This document shows, piece after piece, positions 23,916 to 32,959 of a stretch of 48,187 nt of DNA. Below the pieces are notes generated by a model. It was not told where the DNA came from, made no database searches, and was given only the letters and a program-made list of their open reading frames with translations. Origin of the DNA: UBA11606 sp964513285. GTDB lineage: Bacteria; Actinomycetota; Acidimicrobiia; Acidimicrobiales; Aldehydirespiratoraceae. The stretch's first letter is position 1. Each line of letters starts with the position of its first letter. The position numbers and the translations under genes were made by a program. The stretch spans positions 1 through 48,187 of the forward strand of contig CAZEML010000009.1 of NCBI GenBank assembly GCA_964513285.1. The letters are read 5' to 3'.

Positions 23916-24624
23916 ACTCGACCGTCGGCGTCCGGTCGGCCTGGTTCGGGGCCGACGGACGGGGGAGCATCGCGTCGTCCGCGGCGAGCACCTCGGCCAG
24001 CGCGAGCGCCGAGGTCGGACGTCGCAGCACCATCGCCAGCGCCGCGGCCAGATCGGCCGGGCAGCCGAGGTCGGTCAGCTGCAGCGCGGACCACGCCATC
24101 GACAGGTCGACCGGATGCCCGATCGCACACTCGACCGCAGTCGCGGCGAGCGCTCGAACGTCGTCGGCGACGGTCAGGGCCGAGCCCGCCCCGCGGCCCG
24201 GTGAGTGACTGAGGCGGGCGGATCCGATCGACCCGGCACTGTCGAAGTCGGCGAGCCACAGTTCGCCCTCGGCACTCAACAAGAGGTTGGCGGGCTTCAC
24301 GTCGCCGTGGACGACCTCGAGCGCATGGCAGCGGGCGAGTGCGTGGCCGGCGGCGACGGCAACCCCGCGAACCTCCGCCGCGGCCAGGCGGCCTCGATCG
24401 GCGAGCACGTCGGCGATCGAGCACCGGGCGGTCTCGAGGTGCAGGGTGTCGCCATCGGCCGCCAGCAACGGAACGACGCCGGGGCCCTCGACGAGCCGGA
24501 GGGTGCGCGACTCGTGGTCGGGTCGCCGAGACGTCGACTTCGCGAAGGAACCCCCGGGCGGTCGCGACTCCGGCGTGGTGGGAAGCATAGGCATCAGCAA
24601 AGCATGTGAATTCATGAAATGCAA
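23893..24624 (-). CDS. Minimal protein-kinase-like protein
   Basis: Up to 243 residues. The catalytic loop HGDVKPANLLL and metal motif LADFDSAG are typical of eukaryotic-like kinases (HxD variant HGD, DFD for DFG). The N-lobe is very short: no Gly-rich loop is visible, and a Lys in SFAKSTSR with ESRTLRLVEGPGVVPLL may be the remaining ATP-lysine and alpha-C region. The true start may be a later Met (for example the MLPTTPES start). Convergent with the nucleotidyltransferase and divergent from hom. Either a small specialised kinase or a degenerate one. Confidence 0.7.
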   Translation of the reverse strand: MHFMNSHALLMPMLPTTPESRPPGGSFAKSTSRRPDHESRTLRLVEGPGVVPLLAADGDTLHLETARCSIADVLADRGRLAAAEVRGVAVAAGHALARCHALEVVHGDVKPANLLLSAEGELWLADFDSAGSIGSARLSHSPGRGAGSALTVADDVRALAATAVECAIGHPVDLSMAWSALQLTDLGCPADLAAALAMVLRRPTSALALAEVLAADDAMLPRPSAPNQADRTPTVEFSLLDWI

Positions 24625-24673
24625 CCACAGGAATCAGCACTCGGTGATGCAGACCGGCAGCTACGCTGCCCGT

Positions 24674-25966
24674 GTGCACGAACTCACCATCGGCCTCCTC
24701 GGTTGCGGCAACGTCGGCGGCGCCCTCGTCGAGCTGCTCGACGAACGGCGGGCCACCATCGCCCAACGGACCGGCGTCGACCTCACGATCGGTGCCATCG
24801 CGGTTCGCTCGATCGACAAGTACCGCGACACCATTCCTGGGCCGGAACGACTCACCGACGACCCGGCCGCGATGGTCGAGGACCCCGCGATCGATCTCGT
24901 CGTCGAGCTGATCGGCGGCATCGAGCCCGCCCGCACCCTGATCCTGCGGGCCCTCGAACTCGGCAAGCCGGTCGTCACCGGCAACAAGGAACTCCTCGCG
25001 GCGCATGGCCCCGAGCTCTACGCCGCCGCAGCCGCCAGCGGGGTCGATCTGCTGTTCGAGGCCGCGGTCGCCGGTGGCATCCCGCTCATGCGGCCCCTGC
25101 GCGAGTCGCTCGTCGGCGAAGACATCAGCCGGGTGATGGGCATCATCAACGGCACCACGAACTTCATCCTCACCAAGATGTCGACCGAGGGCGCCGACTA
25201 CGCCGACGTGCTCGCCGAGGCCCAGGCTCTCGGGTTCGCGGAGGCCGACCCGACCGCCGACGTCGAGGGCTACGACGCTGGGGCGAAGGCCGCGATCATC
25301 GCGAGCATCGTGTTCGGCGTGCAGGTCAGCTCCGCCGACGTCCAGCACGAGGGCATCTCCCAGGTCTCCGCCGCCGACATCGAGACCGCCGCCAGGCTCG
25401 GTTATGTGATCAAGGCCCTGGCCGTGATCCAGCGCCACGACGGTGCCCAGGGTCAAGAGGTGTCGGTTCAGGTGCACCCGGCGATGGTGCCGACCAGTCA
25501 CCCGCTCGCCGGCGTCAACGACGCCTTCAACGCGGTGTTCGTCGAAGGCGCCGCGGTCGGCGACCTGATGTTCTACGGCCGGGGTGCGGGCGGCTCGCCC
25601 ACCGCGTCGGCCGTGCTCGGCGATGTCGTCGACGCCGCGGTCAACAAGGCGGCCGGTGCCTCGGCGGCGCTCGCCATCACCGAACCGGCCACCTTCCGCT
25701 CGCCCGACGAGCTGCGCTCGCAGTACTACATCACCCTTCGGGTCACCGACCGTCCCGGCGTGCTCGCCCAGGTCGCCGCCGTCTTCGGCGACAACGGGGT
25801 CTCGATCCAGACCATGGAACAGAAGGGCACCGGCGACGCCGCCGACCTCTTCTTCATCGTCCACGACGCCAGCCACGCCTCGATCGCCGCGACCCTCGAC
25901 GCCCTCGGCGATCTCGACGCGGTCAACGGCGTCGGCAGCGTCATCCGGCTCATCGCCGACGACTGA
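24674..25966 (+). CDS. hom: Homoserine dehydrogenase
   Basis: Encodes 430 residues from a GTG (VHELTIGLLGCGNVGG, NAD(P) Rossmann motif). VTGNKELLAAHG, MGIINGTTNFILTKM and GFAEADPTADVEGYDAGAK are family signatures. The C-terminal ACT domain (YYITLRVTDRPGVLAQ) suggests feedback control, probably by threonine. It reduces aspartate semialdehyde to homoserine. TACGCT at 24662-24667 is seven bases before the GTG (possible leaderless); an ATG at 24647 is an alternative start. thrC follows after four bases. Confidence 0.95.
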   Translation: MHELTIGLLGCGNVGGALVELLDERRATIAQRTGVDLTIGAIAVRSIDKYRDTIPGPERLTDDPAAMVEDPAIDLVVELIGGIEPARTLILRALELGKPVVTGNKELLAAHGPELYAAAAASGVDLLFEAAVAGGIPLMRPLRESLVGEDISRVMGIINGTTNFILTKMSTEGADYADVLAEAQALGFAEADPTADVEGYDAGAKAAIIASIVFGVQVSSADVQHEGISQVSAADIETAARLGYVIKALAVIQRHDGAQGQEVSVQVHPAMVPTSHPLAGVNDAFNAVFVEGAAVGDLMFYGRGAGGSPTASAVLGDVVDAAVNKAAGASAALAITEPATFRSPDELRSQYYITLRVTDRPGVLAQVAAVFGDNGVSIQTMEQKGTGDAADLFFIVHDASHASIAATLDALGDLDAVNGVGSVIRLIADD

Positions 25967-25970
25967 ACCG

Positions 25971-27347
25971 ATGCGGTACTCCAGCTCCCGTGGCCGTTCC
26001 CCCGAGATCGGGTTCGGCGACGCCCTGCTCGGCGGCTTGGCCCCCGACGGCGGCCTCTACCTGCCGACCGAGTGGCCGGCGCTCACCTCTGCGGACCCGG
26101 ATGCCTACGCCGACCTCGCCACCGAGGTGATGGCGCCGTTCGTCGCCGACGCGATCGCGCTCGACGACTTCGCGCCGATGGTCGCCGACGCCTACTCGAC
26201 GTTCACTCATCCCGACGTGTGCCCGCTCGTCGAACTCGAGCCCGGCCATCACCTGCTCGAGCTCTTCCACGGCCCGACGCTCGCGTTCAAAGACGTCGCC
26301 CTGCAGCTCGTCGGGCGGTTGTTCGATCACGAACTCGAACGCCGCGACCAGCGGGTCACCATCGTCGGCGCGACCTCCGGCGACACCGGATCCGCGGCGA
26401 TGGAGGCGGTGCGCGATCGCGACCGCGTCGACATCGTCATCCTCTTCCCGAAGGGCCGCACCAGCGAGGTGCAGCGTCGCCAGATGACGACGCTCGACGC
26501 GCCCAACGTGCACGCGGTCGCGGTCGACGGGACCTTCGACGACTGCCAAGACCTCGTGAAGGCGATGTTCGCCGACGAAGCGTTCCGGACCCGGGTCGGC
26601 CTCTCGGCGGTCAACTCGATCAACTGGGCTCGGGTGATGGCCCAGATCGTCTACTACGTGTGGGCATCGAGTCGCCTGGGTCGCCGCGACACCCCGACGA
26701 CGTTCTGTGTGCCGACCGGCAACTTCGGGAACGTCTTCGCCGGCCATGTCGCCCACCGGATGGGGCTGCCGGTCGAGCGCTTCCTCGTGGCCTCCAACAC
26801 CAACGACATCCTCACCCGCCTGATCGCCACCGGGTCGATGACCGCCGAGGAGGTCGTGCCGACCATCTCGCCGAGCATGGACATCCAGATCTCGTCGAAC
26901 CTCGAGCGGCTCCTGTTCGAGATCCTCGACGACAACGGGCCCGCGACCGCCGAGCTCATCGCCTCGTTCCGGGAGCACGGCCGAGCCGAGCTGACCCCCG
27001 CCCAGCACGAACGCCTCACCGCGGAGTTCGCCGGTGCTCGCTTCGACGACGACGAGACCCTCGCGATCATCGCTGACGTCCACGCCCGCACAGGCATGGC
27101 GATCGAGCCCCACACCGCGGTCGGTGTCGGGGCCGCCCGTCGCCTCCGTCGGCCCGACGAAACGATCGTCACCCTCGCCACCGCCCACCCGGCGAAGTTC
27201 CCGGATGCGGTCGAGCAGGCCACCGGATCTCGACCGGGTCTGCCAGCGCACCTCGCCGATCTGTTCGAACGCGACGAGCGCGTCACCGATCTGCCCAACG
27301 ACCTCGCCGTCATCGAAGATTTCGTCGATGGCGTGCGTCGGGTCTGA
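25971..27347 (+). CDS. thrC: Threonine synthase (long, E. coli-type class)
   Basis: Encodes 458 residues, longer than the roughly 360-residue mycobacterial form. It has the N-terminal threonine synthase domain (FGDALLGGLAPDGGLYLP) and the PLP Lys107 in FHGPTLAFKDVALQ, followed by GATSGDTGSAAMEAV and VPTGNFGNVFAGHV. It makes threonine from O-phosphohomoserine. The usual thrB neighbour is absent; rho follows after 144 bases. Confidence 0.96.
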   Translation: MRYSSSRGRSPEIGFGDALLGGLAPDGGLYLPTEWPALTSADPDAYADLATEVMAPFVADAIALDDFAPMVADAYSTFTHPDVCPLVELEPGHHLLELFHGPTLAFKDVALQLVGRLFDHELERRDQRVTIVGATSGDTGSAAMEAVRDRDRVDIVILFPKGRTSEVQRRQMTTLDAPNVHAVAVDGTFDDCQDLVKAMFADEAFRTRVGLSAVNSINWARVMAQIVYYVWASSRLGRRDTPTTFCVPTGNFGNVFAGHVAHRMGLPVERFLVASNTNDILTRLIATGSMTAEEVVPTISPSMDIQISSNLERLLFEILDDNGPATAELIASFREHGRAELTPAQHERLTAEFAGARFDDDETLAIIADVHARTGMAIEPHTAVGVGAARRLRRPDETIVTLATAHPAKFPDAVEQATGSRPGLPAHLADLFERDERVTDLPNDLAVIEDFVDGVRRV

Positions 27348-27446
27348 ACCCCGGTACCCTCAAATCCGTCGTCCACACGGCCACCCGTCGGTTGCGACGA
27401 GGCCGAGGCCCGAAGTCTTGGGTCCGACGACGATCCCCTGACAAAC

Positions 27447-27467
27447 GCCACGGTGGGGTTCCGTGGC
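27447..27467 (+). other. Hairpin in the rho leader
   Basis: GCCACGG (27447-27453) pairs perfectly with CCGTGGC (27461-27467) around a 7-base loop, 14 bases before the GAGGAG ribosome site of rho. It could help autoregulation of rho. Confidence 0.45.
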
Positions 27468-27491
27468 CAGGACTCTTCTCGAGGAGACCCC

Positions 27492-29084
27492 GTGGAGACC
27501 ACGGAGATGCGTCGATCGACGCTGCAGCGCAAAGACCGCGACGAACTGACCCAGATCGCCACGACGCTCGGCAAGAAGCCGTCGTCGCGGGCTCGGAAGG
27601 GCGAGATCATCGATCTCATCCTCGACCTCGCCGCCGGTGGCGACGGCTCGTCGTTCGGTGCTGACGCCGAAGCCGACGCGGCGCCGGCCGAGGACGCGAG
27701 CGCCAACGGCGCATCCGACGCCGACGGTGCCGACGCATCCGAGGACGAGGTCGGCAGCGACGGGGGCGACGACTCGTCGACCGACGCCGGCGGCCGCAAC
27801 GACGGCGGCAAGGAGTCCGCCGCCGGTGGCGACAGCAACGACGCCGACAACGGCGACAAGCCCGAGCCGGGCAACCGCCGACGCCGCCGTCGGGGCCGCG
27901 ACCGCGACAACCGTGGCGAGTCGAACGAACAGTGGGACGGCGACCCGATCCCCGTCGAGGGCCGCCTCGACCTGCGCAGCGAGGGCTACGGCTTCCTGCG
28001 GGTGAACGGCTACATCCCGAGCCGCGACGACGCCTACGTGCCCGTCAAGCTCGTGCGTCAGTACGGCCTCCGCAAGGGCGATGTCATCGCCGGTCCGTCT
28101 CGTCCCGCGAACCGCAACGAGAAGAACCCCGCTCTGCTGTCGGTCGACTCCGTCAACGGCGGCGACGCGGAAGCCGCCAAGGAACGCCCCGACTTCGAGT
28201 CTCTGACGCCGCTGTACCCCGACGAGCGCCTCACGATGGAGATGAAGGCCGATCGGTCGAACATGACCGCCCGCATCATCGATCTCGTCGCCCCGATCGG
28301 CAAGGGCCAGCGCGGCCTGATCGTCTCGCCGCCCAAGGCGGGCAAGACCAGTGTGATGAAGCAGATCATCCGCTCGGTCGAAGCCAACCATCCCGAGGTC
28401 TACGTGATGGTGCTGCTGATCGACGAGCGGCCCGAAGAGGTCACCGACATGAAGCGGTGGATGAAGGGCGACGGTGAGGTCGTCGCCTCGACCTTCGACC
28501 GCCCCACCGACGAGCACGTCCACATCGCCGACCTCGCCATCGAGCGGGCAAAGCGCATGGTCGAGGACGGTCGTGATGTCTGCGTCATCGTCGACGGCAT
28601 CACCCGCCTCACCCGGGCCTACAACCTCGAGACGCAGCCCTCGAACAAGACCCTGTCCGGTGGCGTCGACGCTGCCGCCCTCTACGGCCCCAAGAAGTTC
28701 TTCGGCGCCGCCCGCAACATCGAGGAAGGCGGCTCGCTCACGATCCTCGCGACCGCGCTCGTCGAGACCGGCTCCCGCATGGACGAGGTGATCTTCGAGG
28801 AGTTCAAGGGCACCGGCAACATGGAGCTCCGCCTCGATCGCCGTTTGGCCGAACGTCGGGTGTACCCCGCGATCGACATCGACGGGTCGTCCACCCGCCA
28901 CGAAGAACTGCTGTTCGACAAGAAGCAGCTGGACCAGGTCTGGAAGCTGCGCCGAGTGCTCGGTGCGTTGTCGGACGAAAAGGGTGCCGCTGCCGGCCTC
29001 GAGATGCTCATGAACCGTCTCGAGGAGTTCAAGACCAACGACGAATTCCTTGCCGAGGTCGCTTCCTCGGCATCGTCCTCCTAG
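27492..29084 (+). CDS. rho: Transcription termination factor Rho
   Basis: Encodes 530 residues from a GTG with GAGGAG six bases upstream. The N-terminal helical domain (STLQRKDRDELTQIATTLG) is followed by a long acidic, Ala/Asp/Ser-rich insert and an Arg-rich patch (RRRRRRGRDRDNRG), typical of actinobacterial Rho. RNA-binding CSD comes next, then Walker A SPPKAGKTSVMKQI, LLIDERPEEVTDM (Walker B region) and the Q/R loops. A hexameric RNA helicase that ends transcription. Confidence 0.97.
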   Translation: METTEMRRSTLQRKDRDELTQIATTLGKKPSSRARKGEIIDLILDLAAGGDGSSFGADAEADAAPAEDASANGASDADGADASEDEVGSDGGDDSSTDAGGRNDGGKESAAGGDSNDADNGDKPEPGNRRRRRRGRDRDNRGESNEQWDGDPIPVEGRLDLRSEGYGFLRVNGYIPSRDDAYVPVKLVRQYGLRKGDVIAGPSRPANRNEKNPALLSVDSVNGGDAEAAKERPDFESLTPLYPDERLTMEMKADRSNMTARIIDLVAPIGKGQRGLIVSPPKAGKTSVMKQIIRSVEANHPEVYVMVLLIDERPEEVTDMKRWMKGDGEVVASTFDRPTDEHVHIADLAIERAKRMVEDGRDVCVIVDGITRLTRAYNLETQPSNKTLSGGVDAAALYGPKKFFGAARNIEEGGSLTILATALVETGSRMDEVIFEEFKGTGNMELRLDRRLAERRVYPAIDIDGSSTRHEELLFDKKQLDQVWKLRRVLGALSDEKGAAAGLEMLMNRLEEFKTNDEFLAEVASSASSS

Positions 29085-29098
29085 CCTTGGAGATCGCT

Positions 29099-29386
29099 AT
29101 GAAGTCCGACATCCACCCCGAGTACCGCCCGGTCGTCTTCCAGGACATGTCCGCCGGCACGTCGTTCATCATCCGTTCGACGATCGCCACCAGCGAGACC
29201 GTCACGTGGGAAGACGGCAACGAGTACCCCCTTGCCAAGGTGGAGATCTCGAGCGAGAGCCACCCCTTCTTCACCGGCCAGATGAAGATCGTCGACACCG
29301 CCGGTCGCGTCGAGCGCTTCGAGAAGCGCTACGGCCGCCGCAAGAAGGCCGAGGCGCCCGCCACCGACGAGGGCGACGAGAGCTGA
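29099..29386 (+). CDS. rpmE2: Ribosomal protein bL31, type B (no zinc motif)
   Basis: Encodes 95 residues starting MKSDIHPEYRPVVFQDMS, the type B L31 form. It contains no Cys, so it lacks the CxxC zinc site of type A. SSESHPFFTGQ and ERFEKRYGRR are family signatures. GGAG lies six to ten bases before the ATG. It sits right after rho, where many actinobacteria have the zinc form. Confidence 0.93.
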   Translation: MKSDIHPEYRPVVFQDMSAGTSFIIRSTIATSETVTWEDGNEYPLAKVEISSESHPFFTGQMKIVDTAGRVERFEKRYGRRKKAEAPATDEGDES

Positions 29387-29392
29387 TCTCCC

Positions 29393-30382
29393 ATGGCGCT
29401 CGACGCTGATCGTCGAGCGGGTCTTGAGCGAGGGCGTGCGATCGCGATCGCACGCGATGCGTTCGATCTCGATCCCGAGCCCGCCTCGATCGACGCATCC
29501 CCGTTCGGGGTGGTCGTCGACGACGGTGGCCATGTCGTCATCGTGTCGTCGAGCGAGGACCTTGCCGTACTCGGCGGTGTGCTCGTTTGGGTCGGTCGCA
29601 ACCCGCGGCCGCAGGTCGATCTCGTGGTCGAGCATCACGCTTCCATCCATGCCCGGCGGGCTTCCGTGCTCGCTCCGAGCCTCTCGGTCCACGAGCTCGA
29701 CGGCGCCGACGTCAAGCCGGCCGTGCCGACTGCGATCAGTCCACCGCACGAGCCCCCCGACGACATCGTCTCGCTGATCGCGATGATCGAGCGCGCCGGC
29801 GCAGCGGCGGTCACCGAAGACGGCATCGTCCGCGCCGAGATCGCCGGTCTCGAGATCGGTCGGGTCGTGACCGGCCCCACCGGTTCAACACTCGAGGTCG
29901 GTGTCGGCCGATTCGACCGCGAAGCCGGTGCACTTCTGCATGCCGATCGGGCGCCCGAGCCCACCCTGGTCGCCACCCTCGAGCAAGTGGTTCAGCATCG
30001 CCATCCCGGCGCTGTGTCTCATCCGATCAACCGCATCGGTCGGGAGCGTTGGCTCCGCAGCATCATCGTTGATGACCCCATGAGTGTTGGGTGCAGCCGC
30101 CTCGAGCTGACCGAGCCCGTGCCCCCACGCACGAGCTTGCTCGAGACCCGACCGGCCGCCCTGGTCGGCGTGACCTCCGAAGGCGTGTCGGTTCTGGTGG
30201 TGTGCACGGTGGGTGTCGATCTCGGGGTCGTGCCCGAGGTCGCTGACCTCCTCGCGGTGACTGGCGCAACCGCGGTCAAGGTTGCGATCCCCGAGCGCGA
30301 TCAACTGCCGTACCTCAACGACCTCATCGAGTTGTTGCCCGTACCGGCAGAGCTGGTCTCGATCGAGACGCCCTGGTCCTGA
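29393..30382 (+). CDS. Conserved-looking protein of unknown function
   Basis: Encodes 329 residues, soluble, with no recognised domain. An ATG follows the rpmE stop by six bases, so the two may be cotranscribed. Alternating hydrophobic strands (FGVVVDDGGHVVIVSSS, LVSIETPWS) suggest an alpha/beta fold with an internal repeat: each half has a valine-rich strand and a short hydrophilic loop. Good coding bias supports a real gene. Nothing further can be said. Confidence 0.7.
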   Translation: MALDADRRAGLERGRAIAIARDAFDLDPEPASIDASPFGVVVDDGGHVVIVSSSEDLAVLGGVLVWVGRNPRPQVDLVVEHHASIHARRASVLAPSLSVHELDGADVKPAVPTAISPPHEPPDDIVSLIAMIERAGAAAVTEDGIVRAEIAGLEIGRVVTGPTGSTLEVGVGRFDREAGALLHADRAPEPTLVATLEQVVQHRHPGAVSHPINRIGRERWLRSIIVDDPMSVGCSRLELTEPVPPRTSLLETRPAALVGVTSEGVSVLVVCTVGVDLGVVPEVADLLAVTGATAVKVAIPERDQLPYLNDLIELLPVPAELVSIETPWS

Positions 30383-30519
30383 GCAGCCATCGAGCAACCA
30401 ACTCGCGGGGTTCGACGCGGGTGGGTCAAAGATCACCATCGAACTAGGTCGAACGACTCAAGTGACCCCAAGGGGCTCCCGATACTTCGGACAGCAGGCG
30501 GCCAGTCCGAGGAGTTTCG

Positions 30520-32043
30520 GTGCGCAGAGTGATGGTTTTGATGGCAGCGGCGGCGATCGTCGCCTCGGCATGCGAGGTTGAGTCGGTGCAGCCCGAGCCC
30601 GAGCTGCTCCTTCCGGCGCCCGGGGGCATCGAACGTCAGGTTGGCGACCCGACCACGACCACCACGCCGGCGGCGACGGGCGACGACACCCAACTGCTCG
30701 CTCCTCTGCCGCAGGTACCGGGTTCGGGCGGAGAGGCGGATGCCCCAGGTGTCATCACCACTCCGGCCCCCGCACCGGGTTCTGGTGGCACGGCGGGTGG
30801 TGACGCGCCGTCCACGGTCGGACGTCTCGTGTGGTCCGACGAACGAAACGGCGAGGCGCTCGGTGATCTTGCCGGCGCCGTGATCGCCGGCCCCTTCGAG
30901 GTCCGCCTCGAGGGCGTCGGTGATGGCGTCGACCGAGTCGAGTGGTTCGTCGACGGCATCTTGTTCCGGAACGACGATCTCGATGCGCCCTACAACCTGC
31001 GGTACTTCGGCACGATTCCGATCGACACCACGTTCGGTTCAGACCAGGGGCTGGCTGGTCTCTGGGAGTTGGCCACGGGCAGCTCACACACCATCCGAGC
31101 GGTCGTGATCCGATCGGGCGGTGCGTCCTCGGTGGAGGCGACCTTCTCCGTGGGTGACGGGACGACTCCAGCGCCGACGACCACAACGACCACGACGACA
31201 GCGCCAGCTCCCCCGACGACGACTACAGCCCCGGCCCCGACCACGACGACATCCCCGCCTGCGCCGACCACGACCGCGGCTCCCGCGCCAACGATCCCAC
31301 CGACGCCGCACGACGGCTCGTGGCCCGGCCCCAGCAACACCGGTGTGTCCAACCCATCGATTCTCACCGACTCGGGCTCCATCCGGGTCGAGACCGATGG
31401 TGCGGTGGTCGAGAACCTTCGGATCACCGGCGGCATCATCGTCGCCGCCGACAACGTGACGATCCGCAACGTCTACATCGACGCCACCACCATCTATGGC
31501 ATCAAGATCTCCCAGGAGTACACCGGGACGTTGATCGAAGACGTCACGATCGTTGGCCAGTACCTCGAGGACCAGTGCGACATCGGCATTGCGCTCGGTG
31601 GGTTCACGGCCCGACGCGTCGACATCTCCGGCTGCGGCGACGGCATCCGCGCCGGCTCGAACACCATCCTCGAGGACTCCTGGGTGCACGACATGCGTGA
31701 TGACCACGACGATCACTCCGACTCTGTGCAGTCGCTCGGTGGGTCGAACATCATCATCCGCGGCAACAACCTCGAGATGGACGCCGCGATGACGTCGGCG
31801 ATCATCCTTCACGGAAACCACGGTCCGCTGTCTGATGTGGTCGTCGAGAACAACCGCCTCGTCGGTGGTGGCTACACCCTCAACATCAAGGTCCGGAAGC
31901 ACCCGGTCACGAACATCATCGTTCGCAACAACGTCTGGGTCCGCGACTCCTACAACTTCGGGCCGATCGTTGGTGACTCGCTGCCGACGGGCGACAACTG
32001 GACCGACAACCGCTTCGAGGACGGCGAGGCGATCGAACGCTAG
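30520..32043 (+). CDS. Lipoprotein with Thr/Pro linker and right-handed beta-helix domain
   Basis: Encodes 507 residues from a GTG with GAGGAG five bases upstream. A short signal ends in a lipobox ASAC (Cys18). After a globular part (about 95-205, Ig-like: GPFEVRLEGVGDGVDRVEWF) comes a Thr/Pro/Ala-rich linker (about 215-260), then a parallel beta-helix (about 265-505) with repeated N-x-x-I-R-N steps such as ADNVTIRNVYIDA and GSNIIIRGNNLEM. Its helix domain is clearly paralogous to the SLH protein at 37652-39058. Likely a surface polysaccharide-binding or -modifying protein; catalytic residues cannot be assigned. Confidence 0.85.
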   Translation: MRRVMVLMAAAAIVASACEVESVQPEPELLLPAPGGIERQVGDPTTTTTPAATGDDTQLLAPLPQVPGSGGEADAPGVITTPAPAPGSGGTAGGDAPSTVGRLVWSDERNGEALGDLAGAVIAGPFEVRLEGVGDGVDRVEWFVDGILFRNDDLDAPYNLRYFGTIPIDTTFGSDQGLAGLWELATGSSHTIRAVVIRSGGASSVEATFSVGDGTTPAPTTTTTTTTAPAPPTTTTAPAPTTTTSPPAPTTTAAPAPTIPPTPHDGSWPGPSNTGVSNPSILTDSGSIRVETDGAVVENLRITGGIIVAADNVTIRNVYIDATTIYGIKISQEYTGTLIEDVTIVGQYLEDQCDIGIALGGFTARRVDISGCGDGIRAGSNTILEDSWVHDMRDDHDDHSDSVQSLGGSNIIIRGNNLEMDAAMTSAIILHGNHGPLSDVVVENNRLVGGGYTLNIKVRKHPVTNIIVRNNVWVRDSYNFGPIVGDSLPTGDNWTDNRFEDGEAIER

Positions 32044-32189
32044 ATCGCCCGGCCCATCCCTCGCCCGACGTACGACCTCGTCTGGGCCAGTCGGGCATCC
32101 GGAGTGGCCCGATGACCCATGGTTGACGCTGAGAACCGCTGACAACCTTCAGGACAGGCTGATGCGGCCTGGAGGCTTGGAGGCAATCG

Positions 32190-32918
32190 ATGAAGCATCA
32201 ACTACGAAGTGCGGCTGGTCGCGTCCGGCGCCTGCCGATGGTCCGTCGTCTCGAGCGAACCGCCCGGAGGCGGGGTTACCTGAAGTGGCGACCGCTCGTC
32301 TCGTTGGAGGGGTTCGAGCGAAGCATGGACACCGCGATTGCAGCGCTGGGCGCCGATACGTTCCGCGACGGGACGTATCTCGAGTTCGGCGTCAGCCGAG
32401 GCACGTCGATGCTCGGCGCCTACCAAGCGTTCGAACGGGCTGGTGTCTCGCCGAAGATGATCGGCTTCGACAGTTTCGAAGGCATGCCCGAAGGCTCCGA
32501 GGCCGAAGGCTGGAACGCTGGCGAGTATGCGTCGTCGCAGGCCGCGACGACGCGGTACCTGAAGCGGGGCGGGATGGATATGAGCCGCCTCACCCTGGTC
32601 CCAGGTTGGTTCGACGACACCCTCACCTCTCGGACGCGGGCTGATCTCGGGATCTCCCACGCACCGATCCTGATGATCGATTGCGACATCTTCAGCGCTT
32701 CGAAACTCGCGCTTGACTTCGCCTACCCGCTGATGGCGAACCGGACGGTCATCGTCTTCGACGACTGGGGCCCGATGGAGCGACTCGGCAAGATCGGGCA
32801 AAAAGAAGCCTTCGCGGCGTTTCTCGAGGAGCACCCTGAACTCGATGCCCAACCCCTCAGTGAGTACGACTTTGAGGGGAATCCGAACGGGCGCGTGTTC
32901 CTGCTCGAGCGGTCCTGA
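32190..32918 (+). CDS. TylF/MycF-family SAM-dependent methyltransferase
   Basis: Encodes 242 residues. YLEFGVSRGTSMLGAYQA is the SAM-binding motif and IGFDSFEGMPEGSE the typical TylF acidic segment; ILMIDCDIFSA and VIVFDDWGP carry the metal-binding Asp residues. The family O-methylates sugars of macrolides and surface glycans. Its place in the polysaccharide island suggests glycan methylation. It converges on the GT2 gene 41 bases away. Confidence 0.88.
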   Translation: MKHQLRSAAGRVRRLPMVRRLERTARRRGYLKWRPLVSLEGFERSMDTAIAALGADTFRDGTYLEFGVSRGTSMLGAYQAFERAGVSPKMIGFDSFEGMPEGSEAEGWNAGEYASSQAATTRYLKRGGMDMSRLTLVPGWFDDTLTSRTRADLGISHAPILMIDCDIFSASKLALDFAYPLMANRTVIVFDDWGPMERLGKIGQKEAFAAFLEEHPELDAQPLSEYDFEGNPNGRVFLLERS

Positions 32919-32959
32919 GCGGGTCCGGTCCTCGCTGGGTTGCGGCGATCGGGTCCCGG

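Noticed and set aside
23831..25876. 681-residue antisense open frame across hom
   Set aside because: Overlaps hom and kinase genes with clear motifs; composition is not protein-like.
31180..31320. Thr/Pro-coding repeats read as a possible CRISPR or satellite
   Set aside because: They encode a flexible linker in frame and lack regular spacers.
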